Positions 34,947-44,556 of a stretch of 64,000 nt of DNA are shown in pieces. This DNA is from Glaciihabitans sp. (GTDB lineage: Bacteria > Actinomycetota > Actinomycetes > Actinomycetales > Microbacteriaceae). The first letter of the stretch is position 1. Each line of letters starts with the position of its first letter. The stretch is from assembly GCA_025463785.1 (NCBI GenBank), contig JAODBD010000011.1, positions 124,001 through 188,000 of the forward strand, in the 5' to 3' direction. The translations under genes and the position numbers were made by a program. The notes under the pieces were generated by a model. It was not told the DNA's origin. It made no database searches and saw nothing but the letters and a program-made list of their open reading frames with translations.

Positions 34947-36059
34947 GTGGCAGACCATTACGAAGTTCTCGGCGTCGAGCGAACAGCGACACCGGAGGAG
35001 ATCAAGAAGGCATACCGCCGACTCGCGCGGGAGCTCCACCCCGATGTGAACCCGAGTCCGGATGCCTCCGACCAGTTCAAGCTGGTCACGCACGCGTACG
35101 ACGTCCTGAGCGACGTCGACCAGCGCCAGCAGTACGACCTGGGTGGGCAGGCAGGGTTCCCCACCGGCGGGTTTGGCGGCTTCGGCGACATTTTTGAGAC
35201 GTTCTTCGGCCAGGGCGCCGGCGGCGGCCCCACCGTACGCGGGCCGCGCTCGCGAGCAGAACGCGGGCAGGACGCCCTGCTACGGGTCGAACTTGACCTC
35301 GATGAGGTCATTTTCGGAACCAAGCGCGACCTCGACATCAACACCGCCATTCTCTGTGAGACCTGCCAGGGCAGCTGCTGCGCGCCGGGCACCTCGCCGC
35401 AGACCTGCGATATTTGTCGCGGCACCGGGTCGATCCAGCGGTCCGTGCGCAGCCTGCTGGGCAATGTGATGACCTCGAGCCCGTGCGGTACGTGTCGCGG
35501 CTATGGCACCGTAATCCCGAATCCGTGCCCCACCTGCCAGGGTCAGGGGCGTATGCGGGCGACCCGCACAGCCAAGGTTGATATCCCTGCGGGAGTCGAG
35601 ACCGGCATCCGGATCCAGCTGCCCTCACAGGGCGAGGTCGGTCAGGCAGGTGGCCCTCCCGGCGACCTGTACCTCGAGATCAAGGTCAAGCACCACGACG
35701 TTTTCAGCCGCAATGGCGACGACCTGCTTGCCACAGTCGAAATTCAGATGACGGATGCCATTCTCGGCATCACCACGAAACTGCCGACACTCGATGGCGA
35801 GGTCACTGTCGAAATCAAGCCAGGCACACAGAGTGCGGAGGTCATCACGATCAAAGATCGGGGTGTCACGCACCTTCGTGGCAGCGGGCGCGGCGATCTG
35901 AAGATTGGTGTGCAGGTCGTCACTCCGTCGAGGCTCAGCGCCAAGGAACAGGAACTCATCAGGCAGTTCGCGGGAGCACGCAAGCCGGTCGAGCCTCACC
36001 TTGCGCACTTCCAGCAGGGCCTCTTCGCGAAACTGCGCGACCGCTTCCTCAACGTCTAG
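34947..36059 (+). CDS. dnaJ: Chaperone protein DnaJ (hrcA-linked paralogue)
   Basis: 370 aa. J domain at residues 1-68 with the HPD motif in ARELHPDVNP, a short Gly/Phe region (FPTGGFGGFGDIF), a cysteine-rich zinc domain and the two C-terminal substrate-binding domains. The four zinc repeats are CETCQGSC, CDICRGTG, CGTCRGYG and CPTCQGQG; the first has a cysteine where CxxCxGxG expects glycine. It stimulates DnaK ATPase and holds unfolded clients. The GTG at 34947 follows GAGG. Probably the second DnaJ of an actinobacterium, co-regulated with hrcA. Confidence 0.93.
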   Translation: MADHYEVLGVERTATPEEIKKAYRRLARELHPDVNPSPDASDQFKLVTHAYDVLSDVDQRQQYDLGGQAGFPTGGFGGFGDIFETFFGQGAGGGPTVRGPRSRAERGQDALLRVELDLDEVIFGTKRDLDINTAILCETCQGSCCAPGTSPQTCDICRGTGSIQRSVRSLLGNVMTSSPCGTCRGYGTVIPNPCPTCQGQGRMRATRTAKVDIPAGVETGIRIQLPSQGEVGQAGGPPGDLYLEIKVKHHDVFSRNGDDLLATVEIQMTDAILGITTKLPTLDGEVTVEIKPGTQSAEVITIKDRGVTHLRGSGRGDLKIGVQVVTPSRLSAKEQELIRQFAGARKPVEPHLAHFQQGLFAKLRDRFLNV

Positions 36060-36150
36060 CCCGTCCCCGGCGGCACCCGCCGCCGGTCGTCACCGCTCAG
36101 GTCACCGCTCCTGTCCCCGCACTCCCGCCTCGCGCTCCGGCCCCTGCCTC

Positions 36151-36258
36151 GCACCTTTGGAAATTCAGGAGATCGGTAGTGCGCGAGTTCGGGGATGCCT
36201 GCTGCGGCGCCGATTTACACAAGTGGACGAGACCGATGTCCTGAGTTTCCAAAGGTGC
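36151..36258. repeat. Intergenic inverted-repeat element, copy 1
   Basis: 108 bp with terminal inverted repeats of 27 bp (36151-36177 and 36232-36258) matching at 25 of 27 positions; both arms carry the core TTTGGAAAYTCAGGA. The 54-bp interior differs from other copies. It sits between the convergent dnaJ and TetR genes, after a C-rich stretch of about 90 bp following dnaJ. Same family as the elements at 45723, 56976 and 63941. No open frame inside; a MITE-like element, bidirectional terminator or structured RNA are candidate roles. Confidence 0.9.
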
Positions 36259-36307
36259 GGGCGGGGCGGGGCGGGCGCGGGGGTGCAGCGCCGGGCGGGC
36301 GCGCGGC

Positions 36308-37027
36308 TCAGGGCGTGGCGTCGGACGATGGGCCGATGGGTACGACGATGTCGCGGCGGCCGGCCATGAGTCGCCCGACGAGTTCTTCGAGCACCAGCTC
36401 GACCGTGCGCGGCATGTCGACGGCGGCAGGATCGAGCAGCCACTGCACCTGCAGGCCGTCCATGACGGCGATCAGCGCGGATGCCGTTTCGTGCACTTCC
36501 TGCTGATCGGCCACGAAGTCTGTTGCCTCGTTGATCACGCCAATGAGCTTCTCGCGCAGCCCCGTGAGGCGCCCGCGGAAGTACTCCTGCGCGGGATGTC
36601 CATCGGTCACCGACTCCGCAGACAGCACCGCGTAGGCCTGAACGACGCCCGGCCTGGTGGTGTTCTCGCGTACGGTGTCGAGGAGGTGCCCAAGGAACGC
36701 CTTGCCGGTGGGTTGTTCGCGGCGGGCGATACCGGCGACTTCTTCGCCGTCGCGATATTGCAGCACGGCGATCAGGAGTGCCTCTTTGCTGCCGAAATGG
36801 TGGAGGACGCCGGCGTGCGTCATCCCGGCCTGAGCTGCGATTTCGGCGAGCGCGCCGTTGTTGTAGCCGCGCGCACCGAACACGGAGAGAGCCGCTTTGA
36901 GCACGGCTTCCCGTCGTTCGAGCGTCTTCCGCTGCGGTTTTTGGACCCGCTGCGCAGCGGGCGTCACTGCGGGAGCAGTGGCCGTCTCGTTGGACAAGTC
37001 GAACCTTTCGCGTGCACGGGCGCTCAT
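36308..37027 (-). CDS. TetR family transcriptional regulator
   Basis: 239 aa. An N-terminal tail of about 30 residues rich in alanine and proline precedes the DNA-binding domain: RREAVLKAALSVFGARGYNN, LAEIAAQAGMTHAGVLHHFG and SKEALLIAVL. The C-terminal domain has the form seen in BetI/AcrR-like regulators. It is divergent from the GH3-transporter operon, and the 100-bp spacer contains a palindrome (37055-37080), so it most likely represses that operon and itself, with a sugar or glycoside as possible inducer. Confidence 0.92.
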   Translation of the reverse strand: MSARARERFDLSNETATAPAVTPAAQRVQKPQRKTLERREAVLKAALSVFGARGYNNGALAEIAAQAGMTHAGVLHHFGSKEALLIAVLQYRDGEEVAGIARREQPTGKAFLGHLLDTVRENTTRPGVVQAYAVLSAESVTDGHPAQEYFRGRLTGLREKLIGVINEATDFVADQQEVHETASALIAVMDGLQVQWLLDPAAVDMPRTVELVLEELVGRLMAGRRDIVVPIGPSSDATP

Positions 37028-37054
37028 CGCCCCGTTACCTAAACGTTATCACTG

Positions 37055-37080
37055 AACACTTACTTACTGGTTAGTAAGTG
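37055..37080. promoter_or_regulatory. Palindromic operator between TetR and GH3 genes
   Basis: ACACTTACT (37055-37063) and AGTAAGTGT (37072-37080) are perfect inverted repeats with an 8-bp spacer TACTGGTT, in AT-rich DNA. It lies 28 bp before the TetR start and 50 bp before the GH3 start, the expected place for a shared TetR operator. Confidence 0.78.
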
Positions 37081-37129
37081 TGTCAGCATAGCCACGCCTC
37101 GATGACGAGGCTTGAACTGGAGTATAGGC

Positions 37130-39658
37130 GTGAGCACACTGGCACCCGCGGAGCACGACCGTCGCGATCGTGCATTCGGTCCGCTGGTTGCGGCCCTGTC
37201 ACTCGAGGAGCGTATCGCCCTCCTGACCGGTGCGACCACGTGGAAACTCACCGAAATCCCCGCCATTGGGCTCCGCTCAATCGTCGTTTCCGACGGCCCC
37301 ATCGGCGTCCGCGGCGTTGACGAAGATGACTCGACTTCGGCCCAGCTTCCTTCGCCGTCTGGTACCGCCGCGACCTGGGACCTCGAACTCCTCGACGAGC
37401 TGGGCGCGATCATGGCGCGCGAGGCCGAGCGAAAGGGCATCGATGTCGTTCTCGCCCCAGTGGTCAACCTCCAGCGCACACCCGTCGGTGGCCGCCACTT
37501 CGAGTGTTTCTCCGAGGATCCGCTGCTGACCGCACGTCTGGCTGGCGCGTTCGTCTCGTCGCTCCAGCGCGAAGGCATTGGAGCGAGCGTCAAGCACTTC
37601 ATCGGTAACGAGTCAGAGACCGACCGCACGACCTACATTGCGCGCATCGACGAGCGCACGCTGCGCGAGGTTTACCTGGCTCCCTTCGAGTACGTCGTTC
37701 GTGAGAGCAAGTCGTGGACGGTCATGGCCGCATACAACGGTTTCGACGACGGCGTTCTCGCCGCGCTCGCGACGGAGCACGGCCGGCTATTGGACGGCAT
37801 CCTGAAGGACGAGTGGGGATTCGACGGCGTGGTCGTGAGCGACTGGCTCGCGAACAAGTCGACGGTCGAGTCGGCGCTCGGCGGCATGGATCTGGAGATG
37901 CCGGGGCCCGGCGGCAGGTGGAGCGACGCGCTTCTGGCCGCTGTTCGTTCTGGAGCGGTGCCTGAGTCCGTGATCAACGACAAGGTCGTTCGCATCCTGA
38001 GGCTTGCCGATCGCGTTGGAGCGCTGTCTGGACTTCCCGGCGTTGCTCTCCCGAGGGAGGCGCCCGCTCACCCGCAGCTCGCCGATTCGCCCGAGGTGCG
38101 CGAGGTGCTTCGCCGTGCCGCAGCGCTCTCCACCGTTGTGCTGCGTAACGAGGGAGACATCCTTCCGCTCGCAGAATCGACTCGGAGCATCGCGTTGATT
38201 GGCGCGAACGCGATGCATCCGTTCGTACAGGGAGGCGGCAGCGCACACGTCGACGCGCCGTACCTGAGTGATCCGCTGAGCGCGATCCGGGATGCCTTCC
38301 CCGGCGCCTCGATCTCGCTGTCACGCGGGGGAGTCACCGAGTTGAACGCCGCCCTGGTCGAGCACCATCTGCTTTCGACCCCGGATGGCGCCCGCGGAGT
38401 CGCGGTCGAATTCCAGGACGCGTCCGGGGGAGTGGTTGAGTCCCGCGTACTCAACTCGGCCGATTTGTGGGTGCGCAACCCACCGATCGATGCGGTGAAG
38501 GCGCGGTTCACTACGATTGTCGCGCTCGACAGTGCTGGGGTGCACGAGATCGAGGTCGGCCCGGTCGGTTCGCACAGAGTCACCGTCAACGGGGTCCTCC
38601 TGAGCGAGAGCGACGTCCGTGTCGGGGCCGAGGTCATTCTCGATTCCTCGTACAGTCATCCCGAGTCCTTCTCGACAGAAATCGACGCGGGTGGCACAGG
38701 CACTGCGTTGATCGAAGCCGAGGTCCAGGTCATCGACGCCGATGCATTCGGCCGGCTCGCGCGCCTCCACCTGCGCCACCGCGCCCCGCGGCTGACGAAC
38801 GCCCAGGAGATCGACGAAGCAGTGCTCGCAGCATCCCGAGCCGATGTCGCCGTGGTCGTGGTCGGCACGAACCCCGAGACCGAGTCGGAGGGCTGGGACC
38901 GCCCGAACCTCGAGCTTCCGGGCGATCAGAACGAGCTCGTTCGCCGTGTGGTCGAGGCGAATCCGCGCACGGTCGTTGTCGTCAACGCGGGTGCGCCCGT
39001 CATCCTGCCGTGGCTCGACGACGTCGCAGCGGTGCTGTGGTGGTGGCTCCCGGGCCAGGAAGCCGGGAATGCGCTGGCCGATGTGTTGGTCGGCACGACC
39101 GAGCCGGCGGGCAGGCTCCCGTGGACGCTCCCCGCCAGCGAAGCGGATGTTCCCGTGCCCAACGGCCATCCCGTTGACGGCGTCATCAACTACGCGGAGG
39201 GCCTGGATGTCGGCCACCGCGGCTGGGACCGGCTCGGCCGCATCCCCGCCCGTCCATTCGGATTCGGCCTCGGCTATACGACCTGGAGCTACAGCGATCT
39301 CGTGGCCGACTGGAACGCCGAGGGCGACCTCGACGTCTCACTCACCGTGACCAACACGGGTGGGCGCGACGGACGGGAGATCGTCCAGCTCTACCTCGAG
39401 TCCGATGGCACGGATGCCCGCCGCCCGCTTCGCTGGCTCGCCGGCTTCGCGGTCGTCACGGCAGCGGCCGGCACCTCAGTCATGGCGAAACTCACGGTCG
39501 CCCGCCGCTCTTTCGAAACGTGGGATCCAGCCCAGTCCGGCTGGATTCTTCCGCCCGGCCAGTACACGCTTCACGCTGGCCGCTCAAGTCGCAATCTGCT
39601 CATCGATGTTGTGGTTGGTGTCGATAGTTCTGCGGATTTCGAGGCATCCCGCCTGTAG
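37130..39658 (+). CDS. Glycoside hydrolase family 3 beta-glucosidase-like enzyme
   Basis: About 842 aa. The N-terminal TIM barrel contains VVLAPVVNLQRTPVGGRHFE, SVKHFIGNESE and the nucleophile aspartate in GVVVSDW (about residue 235). The second domain holds TESEGWDRPNLELPG, the usual place of the GH3 acid/base glutamate. Between them, about residues 390-530 form an inserted PA14-like beta-domain, and the C-terminus is a fibronectin-III-like domain. Such enzymes remove beta-linked glucose or related sugars. No signal peptide is visible, so hydrolysis is probably cytoplasmic after uptake by the adjacent transporter. The GTG at 37130 follows TGGAG. Confidence 0.92.
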   Translation: MSTLAPAEHDRRDRAFGPLVAALSLEERIALLTGATTWKLTEIPAIGLRSIVVSDGPIGVRGVDEDDSTSAQLPSPSGTAATWDLELLDELGAIMAREAERKGIDVVLAPVVNLQRTPVGGRHFECFSEDPLLTARLAGAFVSSLQREGIGASVKHFIGNESETDRTTYIARIDERTLREVYLAPFEYVVRESKSWTVMAAYNGFDDGVLAALATEHGRLLDGILKDEWGFDGVVVSDWLANKSTVESALGGMDLEMPGPGGRWSDALLAAVRSGAVPESVINDKVVRILRLADRVGALSGLPGVALPREAPAHPQLADSPEVREVLRRAAALSTVVLRNEGDILPLAESTRSIALIGANAMHPFVQGGGSAHVDAPYLSDPLSAIRDAFPGASISLSRGGVTELNAALVEHHLLSTPDGARGVAVEFQDASGGVVESRVLNSADLWVRNPPIDAVKARFTTIVALDSAGVHEIEVGPVGSHRVTVNGVLLSESDVRVGAEVILDSSYSHPESFSTEIDAGGTGTALIEAEVQVIDADAFGRLARLHLRHRAPRLTNAQEIDEAVLAASRADVAVVVVGTNPETESEGWDRPNLELPGDQNELVRRVVEANPRTVVVVNAGAPVILPWLDDVAAVLWWWLPGQEAGNALADVLVGTTEPAGRLPWTLPASEADVPVPNGHPVDGVINYAEGLDVGHRGWDRLGRIPARPFGFGLGYTTWSYSDLVADWNAEGDLDVSLTVTNTGGRDGREIVQLYLESDGTDARRPLRWLAGFAVVTAAAGTSVMAKLTVARRSFETWDPAQSGWILPPGQYTLHAGRSSRNLLIDVVVGVDSSADFEASRL

Positions 39659-39696
39659 TTTCAACCAACCCCACTATGCAAGGAGGCATAAAGACA

Positions 39697-41352
39697 ATGA
39701 AGAAGAGGCTACTTGGCGTGGCCGTCGGAGCTGTTGTTGTAGCGCTCGCACTCGCGGGCTGCGGTACCAGCAGTACACCCGGCGGAACGCCTGCAAATAC
39801 TCCCGCGCTCACCATCGGCATGCCGAACGGGCCGCAGACCAACAACTCCAATCCGTTCCTCAACACGTCGGCCGCTCGTTCGCTCGGCTACGCATTTGCC
39901 ATCTACGAGCCGCTCGCCGAGGTCAATGACACCCGCCCGGCCAACAAGCCGGTCCCGTGGCTGGCGAAGTCCTGGACCTGGAACGCCGACTTCACCCAAC
40001 TCCAAATCACCGCTCGGGATGGCGTGAAGTGGTCCGATGGAAAGGCATTCTCCGCCGCCGACATCGCCTACTCGCTGCAGTTGCGGAAGGACAACGCCGC
40101 TCTGAACTCCGAGGGCCTGCCTTACGGGGACATCACGACGAGTGGAAACACGGTCACCGTGACCTTCACGACCGGCCAGTTCGTCAACCAGATCAAGATC
40201 CTTCAACTCTTCATCGTGCCGCAGCACATCTGGAAAAACATCGCCGACCCCACCAAAGATCTCAACCAGAATCCGGTCGGTACTGGTCCATACGTGCTGA
40301 AGACCTGGACCAACCAGGCCGTCACCCTCGACGCGAACAAGACCTACTGGGGTGGCAAGCTCGCCGTTCCCCAGCTGCGCTATACGTCGTACAGCAACAA
40401 CGACACCCTGACCACGGCCCTCACAACCGGCGCTGCCCAGTGGGGCTGGACGTTTATCGCCGACTACAAGAAGGTCTACACGGACAAGGATCCAGCTCAC
40501 AACAAGGTGTTCTTCCCGGCAGGGCTCGGTATCGACCAGCTGACCCTCAACACCCAGACTGCTCCGTTCAACGACCTCGCCGTCCGTCAGGCCCTCAACC
40601 TGGTGCTGGATCGGCAGAAGGCGAGCGCAGTCGCGGAGTCGGGGATCTTCCCCGAGCTGACGAATATCACGGGCATCCCGACGCCTGCTGGTGCGTCGTT
40701 CATCGCCGACCAGTACAAGAGCCAGACCTACAAGGTCGACGTCACGGCGGCCAAGAAGGTACTGACGGATGCCGGCTACACCTACAGCGGAACAACACTC
40801 CAGAAGAACGGGAAGCCCGTCACCTTCACGCTGCAGGACCCGGCCGGCTGGAACGACTACGACACGGATCTGCAGCTGATCGCAGATTCCGCGAAGTCGA
40901 TCGGTATGGCCGCCAAGGTACAGACGCCGACGGCCGACGCATGGACCGCTGCCCTCAACACGGGTGACTATCAGGCCGCGCTGCACTGGACCAACGCCGG
41001 CGTGACCCCGTGGGAGATGTACTCCAACATGTTCGACCCGGCGTACTACACGCCCCTGGGCAAGACCGCAGTGTGGAACTACGGTCGGTACCAGAACCCT
41101 GACGCAGCCACTGCGTTCAAGGAATACACGGACGCAACGGATGACGCCGGACGCGCCGCCGCCCTCACGAAGATCCAGCAGATCTTCGTGGAGCAGGTGC
41201 CCGCTCTCGCCGTCGATGCACGACCGGCGGGAGCGGAATACTCAACGAAGTACTACACCGGATGGCCGTCGGACAGCGATGCGTACGCTAACCCGCAGCC
41301 GACCGTGGTGAACGTTGCGTACATCCTGACGAAGCTCAAGGCAGCGAAGTAG
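39697..41352 (+). CDS. Family 5 ABC transporter substrate-binding lipoprotein
   Basis: 551 aa. Lipoprotein signal with lipobox LALAGC (cysteine about residue 22). The mature protein is an SBP_bac_5 (peptide/nickel/oligosaccharide) binding protein: WLAKSWTWNADFTQLQITAR, VKWSDGKAFSAADIAYSL, NPVGTGPYVLKTW and NDLAVRQALNLVLDRQ are characteristic. The partner GH3 gene suggests an oligosaccharide or glycoside ligand rather than a peptide, as for cello-oligosaccharide transporters of this family in Thermotogales. The ATG at 39697 follows AGGAGG; an upstream ATG at 39676 lacks a site. Confidence 0.92.
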   Translation: MKKRLLGVAVGAVVVALALAGCGTSSTPGGTPANTPALTIGMPNGPQTNNSNPFLNTSAARSLGYAFAIYEPLAEVNDTRPANKPVPWLAKSWTWNADFTQLQITARDGVKWSDGKAFSAADIAYSLQLRKDNAALNSEGLPYGDITTSGNTVTVTFTTGQFVNQIKILQLFIVPQHIWKNIADPTKDLNQNPVGTGPYVLKTWTNQAVTLDANKTYWGGKLAVPQLRYTSYSNNDTLTTALTTGAAQWGWTFIADYKKVYTDKDPAHNKVFFPAGLGIDQLTLNTQTAPFNDLAVRQALNLVLDRQKASAVAESGIFPELTNITGIPTPAGASFIADQYKSQTYKVDVTAAKKVLTDAGYTYSGTTLQKNGKPVTFTLQDPAGWNDYDTDLQLIADSAKSIGMAAKVQTPTADAWTAALNTGDYQAALHWTNAGVTPWEMYSNMFDPAYYTPLGKTAVWNYGRYQNPDAATAFKEYTDATDDAGRAAALTKIQQIFVEQVPALAVDARPAGAEYSTKYYTGWPSDSDAYANPQPTVVNVAYILTKLKAAK

Positions 41353-41359
41353 CCTGAAC

Positions 41360-41397
41360 GGACGGCCCCGTCGATCGCTCGATTGGTGGGGCCGTCC
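41360..41397 (+). terminator. Hairpin between binding-protein gene and transporter genes
   Basis: A 10-bp perfect stem, GGACGGCCCC (41360-41369) with GGGGCCGTCC (41388-41397), around an 18-nt loop, 7 bp after the binding-protein stop. It is followed by CCTTGAG rather than a T-run, so it probably only partly terminates or protects the upstream mRNA, giving more binding protein than membrane components. Confidence 0.6.
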
Positions 41398-41439
41398 CCT
41401 TGAGTCGTGACAATTTCGCAAGACCGTTGGGAGAAATCC

Positions 41440-42516
41440 GTGACCCGCAATACCCACGACGACGTGGTGCTCGAAGCGCAGAATCTGTCGAAACACTTTC
41501 CCCTCCGCGGAGTCGGCGCCAAGGGAGCCGTGCACGCCGTCGACGACCTGAACCTCGCGCTTCGATCGGGTCAGGTCCTGGCTCTCGTCGGGGAGTCCGG
41601 CTCCGGCAAATCGACCGTCGCCCGACTGTTGGCCCGCCTTTACACGCAAACGAGTGGCACGGTTCTCCTGCGCGGTGAGCCCGTGACCGCGAAGCGCGGG
41701 AAGGCGTTCCGTGCCTATTCCCGCCGAGCGCAGATGATCTTTCAGGACCCGTTCGCCTCCCTCAACCCCGTTCACACCGTGCGCTACGTACTCACTCGTG
41801 CCGTGCGCATCCATGATCCCCGTCTCAAGGGACCAGAACTCGAGGATGCCCTCAGGGCGCTCCTCACTAGGGTGCAGCTGACGCCCGAGCGGTTCGTCGA
41901 CAAGTTTCCGCACGAGCTTTCGGGTGGCCAGCGCCAGCGCGTTGTCATTGCCCGCGCGCTCGCTGCCCACCCCGAGGTACTGCTCGCCGACGAACCGATC
42001 TCGATGCTCGACGTCTCGATTCGGGTCGGCATCCTGAATCTCCTGAAGGACCTGCGGGATCGACTCGGCATCGCGATCCTGTACATTACGCACGACATCG
42101 CGTCGGCACGGTACTTCGCCGATACGACCTACGTCATGTACGCGGGTCGCATCGTCGAGTCGGGGGACAGCGAGTCTGTCACCCAGGCGCCCGCGCATCC
42201 GTACACGCAGTTGCTCGTGCGGTCGGCGCCCGATCCGGAGAACCTCGCGCGCACGGCCAGGACCGGGGCCAACGGTGAGCCGCCGAACATGGTGACACCG
42301 CCTGCCGGATGCCGTTTTCATCCGCGGTGCCCGTTTGCGACGGAACTCTGCAAGACCACGCCGAGGCTGCTCACAATCGCGCCAGGCCGTGAGGTTGCCT
42401 GCTGGGGTTACGCCGCCGCGGTCCCGGGTGGGCTCGACGGTGTTCCGGAAGGCGTCGCGCTGCCTGACCTCGGGTCCGCTGCCGCACCCGTCGAGCTTTC
42501 GGGGGTGCCCCGGTGA
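41440..42516 (+). CDS. Peptide-type ABC transporter ATPase (DppF/OppF-like)
   Basis: 358 aa. Walker [15 protein letters not shown], signature [15 protein letters not shown], Walker [13 protein letters not shown] and switch [11 protein letters not shown] are present. The C-terminal oligopeptide extension reads [18 protein letters not shown], whose cysteines may bind an iron-sulphur cluster. It forms a heterodimer with the last gene of the operon. The GTG at 41440 has GGGAG 7 nt upstream; a GTG at 41407 is open but lacks a site. Its stop overlaps the next start (GTGA). Confidence 0.92.
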   Translation: MTRNTHDDVVLEAQNLSKHFPLRGVGAKGAVHAVDDLNLALRSGQVLALVGESGSGKSTVARLLARLYTQTSGTVLLRGEPVTAKRGKAFRAYSRRAQMIFQDPFASLNPVHTVRYVLTRAVRIHDPRLKGPELEDALRALLTRVQLTPERFVDKFPHELSGGQRQRVVIARALAAHPEVLLADEPISMLDVSIRVGILNLLKDLRDRLGIAILYITHDIASARYFADTTYVMYAGRIVESGDSESVTQAPAHPYTQLLVRSAPDPENLARTARTGANGEPPNMVTPPAGCRFHPRCPFATELCKTTPRLLTIAPGREVACWGYAAAVPGGLDGVPEGVALPDLGSAAAPVELSGVPR

Positions 42517-43493
42517 GATTCTTCGTTCGCCGGATCATCTTCTACCTGATCACTGCCTGGGCTGCGGTCACGATCAACTTCTTCATCCCTCGGGTGATCC
42601 CAGGCGACCCGGTGCAATCCCTGGTCAACCGGTTTCAGGGCCAGCTGAGCACCAACGCGATCCACTCCCTTTATGTGCTGTTCGGCCTCGACAAACACGT
42701 CAGTCTGTGGGACCAGTATTGGCAGTATTGGGGGCAGATTCTCACGGGCAATCTTGGACTCTCCTTCGCCTATTTTCCCCAGCCGGTCTCAAGCGTCATC
42801 GCCGAATTCCTACCGTGGACAATCGGGCTCGTCGGAGTGGCCACCATCATCTCCGTGGTCGTCGGCTCGCTCATCGGCACGTACATCGGATGGCGCCGCG
42901 GCACCTGGGCCGACGGAGTCCTGCCGGTCATGACCTTCTTCTCCTCCGTCCCATACTTCTGGCTCGGACTCATCGTCATCGCGCTGTTCGCCGTGACCTG
43001 GCAGGTCTTCCCTGCTGGTGGCGCATACGACGGTGCCCTCGTGCCGAGTTTCAGCTGGGACTTCGTGGGCTCGGTGGTGCAGCACGGGTTCCTGCCTGCC
43101 ATAACGATCGTGCTTGCCTCGATCGCCGGTTGGATTCTCGGCATGCGCAACATGATGGTCACCGTGACCTCCGAGGACTACGTCACCGTCGCGCAGGCGA
43201 AGGGCCTTTCGGAACGTCGTGTGATGTTCGGCTATGCCGCACGCAACGCGATCCTTCCGCAGGTTTCCGGCTTCGCACTGTCTCTCGGCTTCATCGTTTC
43301 GGGAACCCTGATCATGGAAGAGGTGTTCTCCTATCCCGGCATCGGGTACGCACTGTTCCAGGCGATCGGTGCCAAGGACTATCCACTGATGCAGGGCATC
43401 TTCCTGATCATCACGATTTCGGTGCTCATCGCCAACGTGATTGCGGACGCCGTGTACGTCATCCTCGATCCGCGAACCCGACAGGAGGCGTGA
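42513..43493 (+). CDS. Peptide-type ABC transporter permease (DppB-like)
   Basis: 326 aa, six membrane helices. The N-terminal [20 protein letters not shown] and [16 protein letters not shown] are hallmarks of the DppB/OppB branch; the EAA loop lies around [20 protein letters not shown], and the C-terminus ends [13 protein letters not shown], typical of the family. Starts with GTG overlapping the stop of the ATPase gene. Confidence 0.93.
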   Translation: MRFFVRRIIFYLITAWAAVTINFFIPRVIPGDPVQSLVNRFQGQLSTNAIHSLYVLFGLDKHVSLWDQYWQYWGQILTGNLGLSFAYFPQPVSSVIAEFLPWTIGLVGVATIISVVVGSLIGTYIGWRRGTWADGVLPVMTFFSSVPYFWLGLIVIALFAVTWQVFPAGGAYDGALVPSFSWDFVGSVVQHGFLPAITIVLASIAGWILGMRNMMVTVTSEDYVTVAQAKGLSERRVMFGYAARNAILPQVSGFALSLGFIVSGTLIMEEVFSYPGIGYALFQAIGAKDYPLMQGIFLIITISVLIANVIADAVYVILDPRTRQEA

Positions 43494-43494
43494 G

Positions 43495-44556
43495 ATGTCC
43501 AACGCGCCCGTGACCACAGCAGAAGTCGCCCCACTGACCGTTATCGATACCACTACGGCGCACTCCGGCAAACGGAAGCGCAAGAAGTTCGCTTCCCTGA
43601 GGAACGCGAAATCTCTCACCGGACTGGTCATCCTGTTCGTATTTGTCGTCGTCGCGATTATCGGGCCGTGGATCGCGCCCTACGACCCGAATACGCTCTC
43701 GCAGTCGCTGCTGGCTGCGCCATCCCCTGCCCACCTGCTCGGCACGGATCATCTCGGCCGGGACGTGTTTTCGCAGATTCTCGTCGGCACTCAGAGCGTC
43801 ATGCTGGTCGGTGTGCTCGCGGGGGTAGTTGCGACGGCGCTGGCCGTGCTCGTCGGGGTGAGCGCCGGGTTCATAGGTGGCTGGGGCGACGAGATCCTGT
43901 CTTCGCTCTCGAACATCTTTTTGGTCATTCCGGCGTTGCCGCTGATTATTATCGTGGCGGGCGAGGTTCCGGATGCCGGGAACATCCTGATCGCCCTGGT
44001 TCTGGCCCTCACCGGATGGGCCTGGGGTGCGCGCATTCTGCGCTCCCAGACGCTGTCGCTGCGTGGTCGCGACTTCATCGAGGCTGCGCGAGCGAGCGGC
44101 GAATCGACGTGGCGGATCGTGTGGTTCGAGACGCTGCCGAACCTGACCGCGATCATCGCGTCCAGTTTCATCAGCACCGTGACTTTCGCCGTGCTGTCGC
44201 AGACGACGCTGGCATTCATCGGAGTGACATCGCTGTCGGATTGGAGCTGGGGCACCATCCTGTACTGGGCGCAGTCCAATGAAGCGCTCGCCCGCGGAGC
44301 ATGGTGGTGGTTCGTACCCGCCGGTCTCTGCATCGCGCTGCTCGGGATGTCGCTCACGCTGGTCAACTTCGGCATCGATGAGTTCGTGAATCCGCGGCTG
44401 CGCCTCGTCGGGCTCAGTAATCGAGAGATGCGCAAGCGCGGAATCCGCCCGCGCATCGGTTTCACCGCGATACTCCGAGACGCGCACACCGTCGCTGCCA
44501 GCGGGCGCGACACGACGCACGCCGCCAGGAAGAAAGCCAAGGAGGCCATCCGATGA
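43495..44556 (+). CDS. Peptide-type ABC transporter permease (DppC-like)
   Basis: 353 aa. After a basic cytosolic N-terminus come one helix and the periplasmic motif LLGTDHLGRDVFSQILVG, diagnostic of DppC/OppC permeases. The EAA loop is EAARASGESTWRIVWFETLP. The C-terminal tail beyond FGIDEFVNPRLR is longer than usual, about 50 basic residues. ATG 43495 lies 1 bp after the previous stop and follows AGGAGG. Confidence 0.93.
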   Translation: MSNAPVTTAEVAPLTVIDTTTAHSGKRKRKKFASLRNAKSLTGLVILFVFVVVAIIGPWIAPYDPNTLSQSLLAAPSPAHLLGTDHLGRDVFSQILVGTQSVMLVGVLAGVVATALAVLVGVSAGFIGGWGDEILSSLSNIFLVIPALPLIIIVAGEVPDAGNILIALVLALTGWAWGARILRSQTLSLRGRDFIEAARASGESTWRIVWFETLPNLTAIIASSFISTVTFAVLSQTTLAFIGVTSLSDWSWGTILYWAQSNEALARGAWWWFVPAGLCIALLGMSLTLVNFGIDEFVNPRLRLVGLSNREMRKRGIRPRIGFTAILRDAHTVAASGRDTTHAARKKAKEAIR

